This document shows positions 35,202-43,842 of a stretch of DNA of 64,000 nucleotides, piece after piece (positions within the stretch are counted from its first letter, which is position 1; each line of letters begins with the position of its first letter). Both the position numbers and the translations under genes were made by a program. The DNA comes from Bacteroidetes bacterium SB0662_bin_6 (GTDB lineage Bacteria > Bacteroidota > Rhodothermia > Rhodothermales > VXPQ01): positions 1 through 64,000 of the forward strand of contig VXPQ01000014.1 in NCBI GenBank assembly GCA_009839485.1, written 5' to 3'. The notes below the pieces were generated by a model that was not told the origin of the DNA, ran no database searches, and saw nothing but the letters and a program-made list of their open reading frames with translations.

Positions 35202-35462
35202 ATGGAATACGTTACCAACGTTATCGATGGGGATACCTTTGAAACATCTAGTGGTCATCCCCGAGTCCGGCTTGCCAATGTCAATACCCCCGAACGAGGG
35301 GCACCCGGGTATGCGGCAGCGAAGAATGCGCTTACGCGTCTTGTTTTGAACAAGTACGTCACTATTCAGACGAATGCACACGATGTTTACGGGCGTCGCG
35401 TAGCGCATGTTTGGGTTGGCAGTACTCATGTCAATGCAATCATGAAGCAGTACAGTCGCTAA
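35202..35462 (+). CDS. Minimal thermonuclease (SNase)-like protein
   Basis: A strong ribosome-binding site (AGGAGGA, 35188-35194) precedes ATG 35202. The 86-residue product shows the SNase core in order: VIDGDTFE (metal-binding Asp), RVRLANVNTPERG (catalytic Arg and Glu, with Asn where many family members have Asp) and DVYGRRVAHVWVG (second catalytic Arg). SNase proteins cut single- and double-stranded nucleic acids with Ca2+. This one lacks a signal peptide and the C-terminal helices, being about two thirds of the usual domain. It heads the accessory island. Activity is uncertain. Confidence 0.75.
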   Translation: MEYVTNVIDGDTFETSSGHPRVRLANVNTPERGAPGYAAAKNALTRLVLNKYVTIQTNAHDVYGRRVAHVWVGSTHVNAIMKQYSR

Positions 35463-35530
35463 AGTGATGGAACGAAGCAGCCCACGATCGGTAGGAACTT
35501 GCAAACCCACCAAGCCTAAACCTATTAACT

Positions 35531-36790
35531 GTGGCTATCACGCAAGGCGAGCTCGCCCGCCGAATCCGCGCAGCGCGTGAAGCTTGTCAGATGACCCAGG
35601 AAGAGGTGGCCGACCACCTCGAAATTTCCCGTGCGACCATTTCTCAAATGGAGCAGGGCCGGCGCGGGGTGTCGAGCCTGGAACTTCATCGGCTCGCGCA
35701 TCTCTATGGGCGGAACCTTCAAGACTTTCTCGAAGAGGATTATCCGGAGGGCGAGGCAGTCATGGCGCTTTTTCGGCGGCAATCGGGTGTTTCGGCAGAT
35801 ACAGAGGTCCTGGATTCGTTGCGCCAATGCGTCACCCTTGGGCGTGAGATCACCAATCTGGAACGTCGCCTTGGTCTGGATCGTGGGCTAGCTACCATTC
35901 CGATCTATCCGGTTCCTCCGCCGGATTCCAAATGGGATGCGGTTCAGCAAGGATCGCTCGTAGCAGCGAAGGAGCGCCACCGCCTCAATCTTGGGGATGC
36001 TCCGCTGCCGGATGTAGTCGATCTTCTTGAGGGCCAGGGTATCCGCACTGCACAGGTGGACTTGCCCGACGATATATCCGGATTGACTTTGATCGATGCC
36101 AGACATGGCATGCTGGTTGCGGTTAATCGGCAGCACCATGTCTTGCGCAGGCGCTTTTCGTGTGCGCACGAATACGCTCATGTGCTTCTTGATCGGGAAA
36201 TCCGCGGCATGCTGAGTCGTTCGAGCGACCGATCCAATCTCAACGAAGTGCGAGCCAATGCATTCGCCGCTTCTTTTCTGATGCCTCAGAACGCTGTCCG
36301 ATCCTTCGTGCACGGCCTCGCCAAGGGTCGCCCCAGCCGGGGCCAAATGGATGTATATGATGGGGAGTCTGCCCTGCATGTGGAGGGGCGTATGGAACCG
36401 GGGAGCCAGGATATTCAAATGCATGATCTTGTTCGACTGGCCCATCATTTTAACGTGAGCCGCACCGCGATGCTGTATCGCCTGAAAGGCCTTCGCATAA
36501 TTGACGAGAGCGAGCGAACGAGATTGGCTGCTGAGGATAAGGTTGGTCGTGGCCGCGTTATAAGTGAGATTCTTGGTCTTCCCGAACCAGATCATAAGAC
36601 TGCAAGGAATCAATTTCACTCGCGGTTTCTCTCGCTGGGAATCGAGGCGCTGCGGCGCGAGGCAATTACCCGGAGCAAACTCCGGGAACTCGTCCAGTTG
36701 GCAGCTCCCGAACGCGATGCGGATGCGCTGCTGGAGAAAGCCGGTTTAGGCGAAATCGAACCTGTCGACGTGATGCGCGGGGAATGCTGA
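35531..36790 (+). CDS. XRE-family regulator fused to ImmA/IrrE metallopeptidase
   Basis: GTG 35531 starts the frame. The 419-residue product begins with an XRE helix-turn-helix (MTQEEVADHLEISRATISQM, residues about 20-40). It continues to an ImmA/IrrE protease domain with zinc motif HEYAH in SCAHEYAHVLLD near residue 218 and the third-ligand segment NEVRANAFAASFLMP. Such fusions bind their own promoters and are relieved by proteolysis. They act as regulators of phage, mobile-element or toxin modules. A PIN-domain gene follows after 21 bases, a toxin-antitoxin-like layout. That role is inference. Confidence 0.9.
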   Translation: MAITQGELARRIRAAREACQMTQEEVADHLEISRATISQMEQGRRGVSSLELHRLAHLYGRNLQDFLEEDYPEGEAVMALFRRQSGVSADTEVLDSLRQCVTLGREITNLERRLGLDRGLATIPIYPVPPPDSKWDAVQQGSLVAAKERHRLNLGDAPLPDVVDLLEGQGIRTAQVDLPDDISGLTLIDARHGMLVAVNRQHHVLRRRFSCAHEYAHVLLDREIRGMLSRSSDRSNLNEVRANAFAASFLMPQNAVRSFVHGLAKGRPSRGQMDVYDGESALHVEGRMEPGSQDIQMHDLVRLAHHFNVSRTAMLYRLKGLRIIDESERTRLAAEDKVGRGRVISEILGLPEPDHKTARNQFHSRFLSLGIEALRREAITRSKLRELVQLAAPERDADALLEKAGLGEIEPVDVMRGEC

Positions 36791-36811
36791 AGTTTACGGC
36801 AGAGGGGGGAG

Positions 36812-37300
36812 ATGCATACCGTTGCAGTCGATGCCAGCGTTCTTATCAATTTCCTTCTTCTGAACCGGGTAGACATACTGGGTGCCATTTCCGGTTACCG
36901 TTTTGTTGTAGCGGATGCAGTGCATAAAGAAATCACTCGTCCAGATCAGCAAACATTGCTCTCCGATGCGTTTGACGCTAGCCTGCTTCAAAAGCAGAAA
37001 GGCGCCGATCCGAGCGAGTTACGCATCTTCGCCGATTTGACGGAAGTGATGGGTGTCGGAGAAGCGGCCTGTCTTGCAACGGCCGAGTACCGGGGGTGGT
37101 TATTGGCTTCGGATGAGCGCGGCCTGTTTCTTCGCATTGCCCGCGAACGTATCGGCGAGCACCGGATTTTGACCACACCAGAGATATTGTTGCGGGCAAT
37201 CAGAGCCGGGATTATTACTGTCGAGCAGGCCGACGAGGCCAAGGCTTACCTTGAAAAGAATCGATTCAGGATGAAATTCGATTCGTTTGCCGATTTGTGA
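36812..37300 (+). CDS. PIN-domain (DUF3368-like) putative ribonuclease toxin
   Basis: A purine-rich ribosome-binding site (GAGGGGGGAG) directly precedes ATG 36812. The 162-residue product has the PIN layout. It has the first acidic residue in VAVDASVLINFL, a helix-rich centre, MGVGEAACLATAEYRGWLLASDERG, where Glu and Asp complete the metal site, and a helical tail. PIN proteins are Mg2+-dependent RNases, commonly toxins. It lies 21 bases after the XRE-ImmA gene and is probably cotranscribed. It may be held in check by that protein rather than by a classic small antitoxin. Confidence 0.8.
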   Translation: MHTVAVDASVLINFLLLNRVDILGAISGYRFVVADAVHKEITRPDQQTLLSDAFDASLLQKQKGADPSELRIFADLTEVMGVGEAACLATAEYRGWLLASDERGLFLRIARERIGEHRILTTPEILLRAIRAGIITVEQADEAKAYLEKNRFRMKFDSFADL

Positions 37301-37409
37301 ACATTGAGGCAGGCGTGATGTGCAAGACGGAGCGATTATAGAACCCTGAAGACCGCTTATCTCCAAAGATAATCCTCGCTAATAGAAGGCATTTCACAGA
37401 CAAGGAGCA

Positions 37410-38804
37410 ATGCGCCCAATTTCTCAAGATCGTTTCAACATCTTGGCTGGTTACTGCCGCAAACCGCTGGCCGGTCAGATCGCAGAAGAACTCGGGTGGT
37501 TCGAACATGGTCGGGAGCGTGTTCTGGGTGTCGTCATCCGAGATCGAATAGATAACGACTTCGGCGGAATAGTTCTGGGACGTGATCGGAAAGGCCGCTT
37601 TCGATGCATTGGGCAAACAAAGGATTTCTGCCCCTCGAAACGTCGCTCCGAGGTAGCATTGCGAAGGGAGATGGAGCGCTTGTCCATGGCGCCCGACGAG
37701 GAATACTACCAAGGCGATGAAGCTGGAACGCCAGTAGATTTTTTTGCTCCACTCGGGCCATCCAAGCAATACAGCGAGGATTTTATAAAGTTATCCAAAC
37801 AGGAGGAATTTTCGCCAGCCCGCGGTGTCATTGAGTCTATGATGCATTGGTATGAAGATGCTGACGGCAACTTCGTTGAGCAATTCCAGACCATTGGCTT
37901 CAACGCCCGACTTTGGGAATTATACATCTTTGCGACGCTCGTGGAGATGGGCTACCATATCAAGAGGGATTATGCCGTTCCCGATTTTACATGTGTCGGC
38001 ATTTCCAGAGAATTTACGGTCGAAGCACTGACTACAAATCCGACCTTGGACGAGGCCGGAGCGATTGTGCCACCACCGTCTCGGAACACCCCAGAGGAAC
38101 TCCACAATTTTCTTCGCGAATATATGCCGATCAAGTTTGGAAGTCCGTTGACTTCAAAGCTTAAAAAGGAGTATTGGAAGAGGCGAAATGTTTCAGGAAA
38201 GCCCCTTTTATTCGCTATTCAGGACTTTGCAGAACTTGGTTCAATGGTCTTTACGCGTTCGGCCTTGCCGGTATATCTCTATGGGTTCGATTACGATTGG
38301 CATTATGAGAGCACAGGAAATCTGAAAATCACACCCCGAAGGTTGACGAAGCATCAACGCGGTGAGAAGATTATTCCTTCAGGATTTTTCGATTTACCAG
38401 GCGCAGAGAATGTAAGCGCAGTACTGTTCAACAATAGCGGTACGATCTCGAAATTCAATCGCATGGGGATAGTGGCTGGTTTCGGGTCTCAAAAAGTGAT
38501 CCTTGTCCGCGAAGGATTCTCTTATAACCATAATCGGAATACGGCAGAGCCCCGTCCATTTAGGCATGTCGTGAATACGCCCGGTCACTCCGAGACATGG
38601 ACTGAAGGCCTGGATGTATATCACAACCACCGAGCCAAACATCCTATTGCCCCAAAGGCACTGCCTGGTGCAGCACACCATTGGCTTCTTCCAAACGGGA
38701 AATTGGATAGCTACGTACCTGATTGGCATCCCCTCGGTTCTTGGACATTTATTACACTCGCAGAAAATGAGGAAAAAGCGCGTCGTTTTATCGAGACAAC
38801 TTAG
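37410..38804 (+). CDS. 464-residue protein with degenerate PD-(D/E)xK-like core
   Basis: AAGGAGC lies just before ATG 37410. The 464-residue product is unfamiliar to me as a named family. Around residues 168-210 it reads RLWELYIFATLVEMGYHI, then VPDFTCVG, then EFTVEAL. This spacing and these residues resemble the Glu...PD...E-x-K nuclease core, but the Lys is replaced. The N-terminal part has RERVLGVVIRDRIDNDFGGI and the C-terminal part has several His (TPGHSETW, YHNHRAKHP, GAAHHW). It sits between the PIN and DUF262 genes in AT-richer DNA, so a defence role is plausible but unproved. Confidence 0.7.
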   Translation: MRPISQDRFNILAGYCRKPLAGQIAEELGWFEHGRERVLGVVIRDRIDNDFGGIVLGRDRKGRFRCIGQTKDFCPSKRRSEVALRREMERLSMAPDEEYYQGDEAGTPVDFFAPLGPSKQYSEDFIKLSKQEEFSPARGVIESMMHWYEDADGNFVEQFQTIGFNARLWELYIFATLVEMGYHIKRDYAVPDFTCVGISREFTVEALTTNPTLDEAGAIVPPPSRNTPEELHNFLREYMPIKFGSPLTSKLKKEYWKRRNVSGKPLLFAIQDFAELGSMVFTRSALPVYLYGFDYDWHYESTGNLKITPRRLTKHQRGEKIIPSGFFDLPGAENVSAVLFNNSGTISKFNRMGIVAGFGSQKVILVREGFSYNHNRNTAEPRPFRHVVNTPGHSETWTEGLDVYHNHRAKHPIAPKALPGAAHHWLLPNGKLDSYVPDWHPLGSWTFITLAENEEKARRFIETT

Positions 38805-38908
38805 GATGGAAACCTTGGTTATGATTTTCATTTCTCGATATTTCACCAGAGTGTCCCCAATCAAATGAAACCAACTCTACTCGCATACAGACTGTTTGAC
38901 CTTGCTTT

Positions 38909-39325
38909 TTATATGAAATCATCAATCGTCACGTACCTACGCGAGTGATCAGAGGTTTGTCTGCTTGCACGGCGCCAAAGTATTGGCCAATCCGTGTTTG
39001 CAATTGACCAAGGGGCATTCCGATATAGGTGCTCCAAGACAGAGGCAAAACCGCCCATGTCCCCTATATCTATCCATAACTCTATAGGTGTCACCTCACC
39101 GTACTCTGATAGCATCATAATACTTGCCAGAAAAGTATATTCACTGTGTTTTTTCAGTAGCAAGTAATATGGCTTGTGGTTACGCAGTCCCTCAGCAATC
39201 ACCCTGTATGCACGAGTCCCCGGGATTATTCCTTGGATAACATGCCACTTAATGCTCTCAGACCAAGCATAATTTGCGTGGACACGTACAGCTTGGCTAT
39301 TTGGATTTACAGTTTCGAGCGGCAT
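38909..39325 (-). CDS. Hypothetical protein, 138 residues
   Basis: ATG 39325 (MPLETVNPNSQAVRVH) is preferred because the longer frame to 39529 adds low-quality sequence. The product is mixed alpha/beta with HANYAWSESIKWHVIQG, HKPYYLLLKKHSEYTFLASI and VTPIELWIDIGD. No signal peptide and no recognised domain. It is convergent with the 464-residue protein gene and codirectional with the DUF262 gene further on. Composition is AT-rich like the whole island. Coding potential is moderate. Confidence 0.5.
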   Translation of the reverse strand: MPLETVNPNSQAVRVHANYAWSESIKWHVIQGIIPGTRAYRVIAEGLRNHKPYYLLLKKHSEYTFLASIMMLSEYGEVTPIELWIDIGDMGGFASVLEHLYRNAPWSIANTDWPILWRRASRQTSDHSRRYVTIDDFI

Positions 39326-39744
39326 AGTTAGTTGTTTTGTCGGCCGTAACTTCTGGCTGTGTCGAAGGTTACAATCGCCAATGGAGGCAGTACATATAGA
39401 CCAAATGTAGACAATTACAAGAAAAGAATCAAGATATTGCGTTCGCAATATAGTCATTGTAGTTGATGTTCCCTCGCCGGACAAATAGAGGTCGATGGGG
39501 CTTGTCCTGTAAACAGTGTGAATATTCAAAGGTGGACATAGTTTACTTGGATCAGGAGGTAGTTAACCTGACCGAGTTCACGGAGAGACATCAGACGTTT
39601 CTACATGGGTTTTTGACCGATACGAGACTGGAAGGCCATACTCAACCGGTTCGTCATACTCTATCGCGACAGAGTACTGATCGAAACATGAAATTCGGTT
39701 ACACAATTATGCGAAGATTCCTAACCCTACTACCTGTCCGGCGA
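39326..39744. other. Spacer within the accessory island, no gene seen
   Basis: This 419-base AT-rich stretch lies between the start of the 138-residue gene and the end of the DUF262 gene. Open frames on both strands (for example 39463-39750 on plus) have no ribosome-binding site, signal or recognisable sequence and are read as chance. I see no repeat or structured RNA in it. Confidence 0.45.
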
Positions 39745-41550
39745 CTATGAATCTCTATTCCAAGCGGAGGAATCTGGTCCCGGCCAGACCTCAGCCACCA
39801 TCTCAGCCATTTTCTTGCTGCGGGCCTCAATGAATTGCTCGTCCCAAGTAGTATCCTTTGATTCGGCCAATAGTACCCGGTTCAGGAAAAAAACGCTGTG
39901 TTTTTCCAGCGTTTCCCGCTTACGTTCCCAAGGCGCATTTTTTGCTGACGAATTCAGACGGCCTGAGATCAGCGTGAGATTGCCAATTGTGTCGATTAGT
40001 GAGTTTCGTTTTTGTTTTGCTTCGAGTTCATCAACGCCATTCGGAAGCGGCCAATGTGTTTCCCAACTCTGAGGGAGCACATGTTCTATGGTCAGATATT
40101 TTGGCACATCGGTTTCTTCGGCAAAATGATTTTCGCGGTACTTTTGCTCGATTCCCTCCAGAACCAACCTTAGTCTGCCCCTCGTCAGGAGTCGGTAAAG
40201 TGGCAAAGTGCAGAGGGAATTTTCCAAGTCTTCGTCAGTCGGCCACCGCCTGGAATCTGCCTCCTGATCTCTTAGAAATCCGACAACTGCCTTATCGGCA
40301 CTCTCCGGCCCACATTTGTCCAGCAGTGCGCGGACAAGGTCAAGCGACAGCCTGTTGTAGTCCTTGGTAGTATTCCGGCACACCATTCGTCTAACAAGAA
40401 AACTTTCGAGCGCCTGCAAGGCTCCGAAGCGAGCTTTATCTGGCCTGGATAAAATGGTTAGAAGCGCTGGGGTAAATGCACCCATCTGCATGACGCTTGC
40501 TCGATAGTGAAACACCTCTTCTATCGGCTTGCGAGGTCCCTCCTCGTAGCGGCGATAGTTTGACAGATCAGCTTTGACAGCTGACATAATATCTGCGATT
40601 TGCCGACTGTCTGCGACTTTCTTGAACACGTTGAAGACTCTGCCAGCGGTGACGTCATCTTTCGTATCCATCTCTAGCCAATAGTCGAGAAGGGCATCGA
40701 TACGCGGTCTGATCAGGCGCCCTTGCCTGAGTTCTTTTCGCCACCAATCGTCGTCAAGATCCCCCCAGATGTCATCCTGAACAGTTTGTCCAGCTTTGGA
40801 TGTGACGTAGTTCTTGATGAGGTCGGACTCCAACAGAGGTGTGCCACGCGCGTTCAGAGTCTCAAAGATAATGTGCGGGTCATCCTGAGACCCCAAATCA
40901 ATCACCACCATCTGAAGCATCTTGGTTACTGCTGTCTCAAGTGCTTCCGCACGGCCTTGAATTGACTCGGGGTTTGAGCCGATCCATTCTTTTGCCTGTA
41001 ATTGGAAGTACTCATGTGCCTGCACGATACGGGAATTTTCGTGGCCATCGGTTGCCAAACCGTTGTGCATGGTACGCCTGAACGCCTCTCTGTCACTCGT
41101 TGTTGGCCATAGCTTGAATATTTCATCATCATCTTTCACCAAGTCTTGATCGTTGGTAACAAGTTTGGAGAGACGTGTTGCCACGCCCCGCACATCATGA
41201 TTTTCACAGACATACTGAATTGCATCCAGCAAGAGTTGGAGCGTCGTAAGCCTTTGCTGGCCATCTATGACTTCACGTCGCTCTATATCTTTGGTTGCCG
41301 TATTAACTTGTTGAACGACAACGGCACCCAGGAAGTGGCGGGCGGTTTTCTGCTCAGCCGGAATTTCCTTCTCCTTGTCGTTCGACTCACCTAATTTCTC
41401 CAGATAATCTTCGGCGGTGTTGCGTGTATCTTCCCAAAGTGGTTCCCATTGGTCCTCTTGCGTCCACACATACCGTCGCTGGAAATCGGGAACTGTGTAT
41501 CGAATATCCTTTCCAAATAAACCTTTAGGTGTCAGAATACTAGTGTCCAT
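39745..41550 (-). CDS. DUF262-DUF1524 (GmrSD-like) restriction/defence protein
   Basis: ATG 41550 (MDTSILTPKGLFG) is chosen; an earlier Met adds nine hydrophobic residues. The 601-residue product has an N-terminal DUF262 (VPDFQRRYVW, EVIDGQQRLTTLQLLLDAI), a nucleotide-dependent domain. The C-terminal DUF1524 has an HNH-like core (LTIEHVLPQSWE, GNLTLISGRLNSSA). In GmrSD these act together in one chain or pair to cut modified phage DNA. This single-chain form is probably a type IV-like defence nuclease. It belongs to the AT-richer island but is transcribed opposite to the PIN/XRE genes. Confidence 0.9.
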   Translation of the reverse strand: MDTSILTPKGLFGKDIRYTVPDFQRRYVWTQEDQWEPLWEDTRNTAEDYLEKLGESNDKEKEIPAEQKTARHFLGAVVVQQVNTATKDIERREVIDGQQRLTTLQLLLDAIQYVCENHDVRGVATRLSKLVTNDQDLVKDDDEIFKLWPTTSDREAFRRTMHNGLATDGHENSRIVQAHEYFQLQAKEWIGSNPESIQGRAEALETAVTKMLQMVVIDLGSQDDPHIIFETLNARGTPLLESDLIKNYVTSKAGQTVQDDIWGDLDDDWWRKELRQGRLIRPRIDALLDYWLEMDTKDDVTAGRVFNVFKKVADSRQIADIMSAVKADLSNYRRYEEGPRKPIEEVFHYRASVMQMGAFTPALLTILSRPDKARFGALQALESFLVRRMVCRNTTKDYNRLSLDLVRALLDKCGPESADKAVVGFLRDQEADSRRWPTDEDLENSLCTLPLYRLLTRGRLRLVLEGIEQKYRENHFAEETDVPKYLTIEHVLPQSWETHWPLPNGVDELEAKQKRNSLIDTIGNLTLISGRLNSSAKNAPWERKRETLEKHSVFFLNRVLLAESKDTTWDEQFIEARSKKMAEMVAEVWPGPDSSAWNRDS

Positions 41551-41690
41551 ACAGCCAGTCTTTAAGAGTACTATCACATCGGGTGCCTGCCGCCTCGCAT
41601 AGCGGTTGGCGCAATAGAATACGCAGTCGGAGCTCGATTGTCAATTAACTGACGATGCAGCACAAATCCAGCTCAAACGCGAGCTTTCCC

Positions 41691-42674
41691 CTACACCTCC
41701 ACCTCCATCCCCAAACCGCGCTTCTCCGCCTCCTTGGCTATATGCGCGGCAGCCGCCAGGTCCTGCGCAGCATTTCCCACTGATTTGAACAGGGTGATTT
41801 CGTCCGGCGAGGTTCGCCCCGGCATATCTCCTGAGACGATCTCGCCTATCTCGCTGTAGATATGGTTTTCGTCGATGAGTTTCCGGTTCAGGGCCTGTAT
41901 AATGTCCCCCGCTTCGGCCAGACAGGCTGCGCGCTGATCCACGACGATTTTTGCCGCCTGTATCGTTTCTGCAGGAATTTCGGCCATATCGGGGCGAAAA
42001 GAGCCCACGCCGTTGATGTGGACGCCGGGGGCCAGATCCGCGTGCGCAAACACCGGGGTGCGTGACGAGGTGGCGGTGCATACGATATCCGCCTCGCGCA
42101 GTTGACCCGGCTCGGTCGCCGGGAGCACCTCATGGTTCAGCAGCGCCGTCATTTCGCGGGCGAACGCCCCGGTTTTTTCGGGGGTCCTTCCGAAAACGTA
42201 CGTACGCCGGATGTCGCGCACCGCGCATACGGCTTCCAGTTGCGTCTGCCCCTGCACGCCGGGGCCAAAAACAGCCGTCACCCCGGCATCCTTTCTTGCG
42301 AGCAAATCCGTGGCCAGTCCCGCTCCGGCTCCAGTCCGCAGCGCCGTAAGATATTCGCCATTCATGATGGCGAGGGGGCGGCCCTCCTCAGCATCCAGCA
42401 CCACCACGAGGCCCTGGATGAAGGGTAACTTTCGGCCCCGATTCTCCGGATACGCCGAGACGATTTTAACACTGACCAACCCGGTGTGCGGCAACCAGGC
42501 CGGCATAATCAGGACCTGCCCCTTGTGTTCAGGGATGGGCAGGCTCTGGCGTACGGGTACCGTGGCTCGTCCGCCGGACAGGGCGGCATAGGCTTCTCCC
42601 ATGCGCGCAATGGCGGTGGGCATATCCAGCGCTTGCCGGACATCCTCGCGGGACAACAAACGAATCCGGGACAT
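41691..42674 (-). CDS. Delta-1-pyrroline-2-carboxylate reductase (ornithine cyclodeaminase/mu-crystallin family)
   Basis: The product is 327 residues. It has the OCD/mu-crystallin N-terminal part ([18 protein letters not shown]), the conserved [18 protein letters not shown] and the Rossmann loop [15 protein letters not shown], then [16 protein letters not shown] and ETIQAAK. The family includes ornithine cyclodeaminase, but the gene follows a trans-3-hydroxyproline dehydratase gene by 15 bases. A reductase that turns pyrroline-2-carboxylate into L-proline with NAD(P)H is therefore the best reading. The family call is from sequence; substrate is from context. Confidence 0.88.
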   Translation of the reverse strand: MSRIRLLSREDVRQALDMPTAIARMGEAYAALSGGRATVPVRQSLPIPEHKGQVLIMPAWLPHTGLVSVKIVSAYPENRGRKLPFIQGLVVVLDAEEGRPLAIMNGEYLTALRTGAGAGLATDLLARKDAGVTAVFGPGVQGQTQLEAVCAVRDIRRTYVFGRTPEKTGAFAREMTALLNHEVLPATEPGQLREADIVCTATSSRTPVFAHADLAPGVHINGVGSFRPDMAEIPAETIQAAKIVVDQRAACLAEAGDIIQALNRKLIDENHIYSEIGEIVSGDMPGRTSPDEITLFKSVGNAAQDLAAAAHIAKEAEKRGLGMEVEV

Positions 42675-42689
42675 GCAGAGGCAGGTTAG

Positions 42690-43730
42690 TCAGCGTAGCA
42701 AAAAGCCATGATGCAAGGGGTCGTCGGGGTCCAGGCAGAATGTGCTGCGGCCGGTGATATAGGCCTCCCCGGACACTTCCGGGATAATCGCTTCGTGAGC
42801 ACCGAAGGTGGTGCGGGCTTTGACGCGCACGGTAAACGTGCTTCCTATGATGCTTTCGATGACCAGCGGTTCGTCCGTTGCAATTTCACCCCGGGCATGA
42901 TGGATGGCGGCCCGTGCGCTGACCCCCGTACCTGTGGGGGAGCGATCCACCTCGCCTTCGGCAAAGATGCACATGTTCCGGCTGTGCGAGCCGTCATGTT
43001 CGGCCGGACCGATGAAAATCGTCCCGTACAGGAAGCCCATGTCTTCTTCGAAGGGATGCCGGATGGCGCGGCTGTCCATGATGGCGTGCTTGATCGCCAT
43101 TCCCTTTGCAATGAGCTCCGGCGTGTGGCGCCCCTCGCAGGCGAGACCAACCTCTTCCGCCCGGACAAAAGCATAGTACGCGCCGCCAAAGGCCAGATCG
43201 TAGTGTACCGAGCCCAATCCCGGGACATCCACCGTCTGATCGAGACTGTCCACATAGGACGGCACATTCTCGAAGGAAACGCGCCGTACCTGTCCGTTTT
43301 CCCAATGCCCGAAGGCTGTAACCAGGCCTGCCGGGGTGTCGATGCGCACGCAGGTTACGGGATCGGTTCCGGGAAGCAGGCCGGTTTCGAGCGCTACTCT
43401 GGTCACGGCGATGATTCCGTGACCGCACATGGTGCTGTAGCCTTCGTTGTGCAGAAACAGGACCCCGAAATCCGCCTCTTCCGTGACCGGTTCCGTAAGC
43501 AGGCATCCGTACATGTCCGCATGACCGCGGGGCTCCCACATGAGCGCCCGGCGAAGATGATCCAGGCGCTGTTGCGCATGGCGCCGTCTGGCCAGAATGG
43601 AATTACCTTCGAGGGGAGGGTAGCCGTCGATGATCACGCGCAGCGGTTCGCCCGCCGTATGCGCATCGATCACGGTGATCCGGGGCCACTCCGGCGGCGG
43701 TCTCCAGCGGGAAATGTTTTCGATATGCAT
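42690..43730 (-). CDS. Trans-3-hydroxy-L-proline dehydratase (proline racemase family)
   Basis: The product is 346 residues. It has the proline racemase fold: VIDAHTAGEPLRVIIDG, the first catalytic Cys in MCGHGIIAVTR near residue 113, and the second active-site motif DRSPTGTGVSARAA near 255, where racemases and epimerases have Cys. The Cys-to-Thr change is the known mark of trans-3-hydroxy-L-proline dehydratases. These remove water to give pyrroline-2-carboxylate. The reductase gene lies directly downstream, completing a route to proline. It is cytoplasmic with no signal peptide. Confidence 0.92.
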   Translation of the reverse strand: MHIENISRWRPPPEWPRITVIDAHTAGEPLRVIIDGYPPLEGNSILARRRHAQQRLDHLRRALMWEPRGHADMYGCLLTEPVTEEADFGVLFLHNEGYSTMCGHGIIAVTRVALETGLLPGTDPVTCVRIDTPAGLVTAFGHWENGQVRRVSFENVPSYVDSLDQTVDVPGLGSVHYDLAFGGAYYAFVRAEEVGLACEGRHTPELIAKGMAIKHAIMDSRAIRHPFEEDMGFLYGTIFIGPAEHDGSHSRNMCIFAEGEVDRSPTGTGVSARAAIHHARGEIATDEPLVIESIIGSTFTVRVKARTTFGAHEAIIPEVSGEAYITGRSTFCLDPDDPLHHGFLLR

Positions 43731-43842
43731 GCTGAGCCGATGACCGAAAAATCGCCGGGTCTGCGCTTGGGTGCAATCCGGCGATCCTCACTCCATGTAA
43801 CGTGCCGATGAGGGGCGAAAGCTGTTCTGTCGGCGGAACTGT

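Noticed and set aside
39463-39750. Possible small gene on plus in the accessory spacer
   Set aside because: No ribosome-binding site, no signal, no recognisable sequence, and it overlaps the end of the DUF262 gene.
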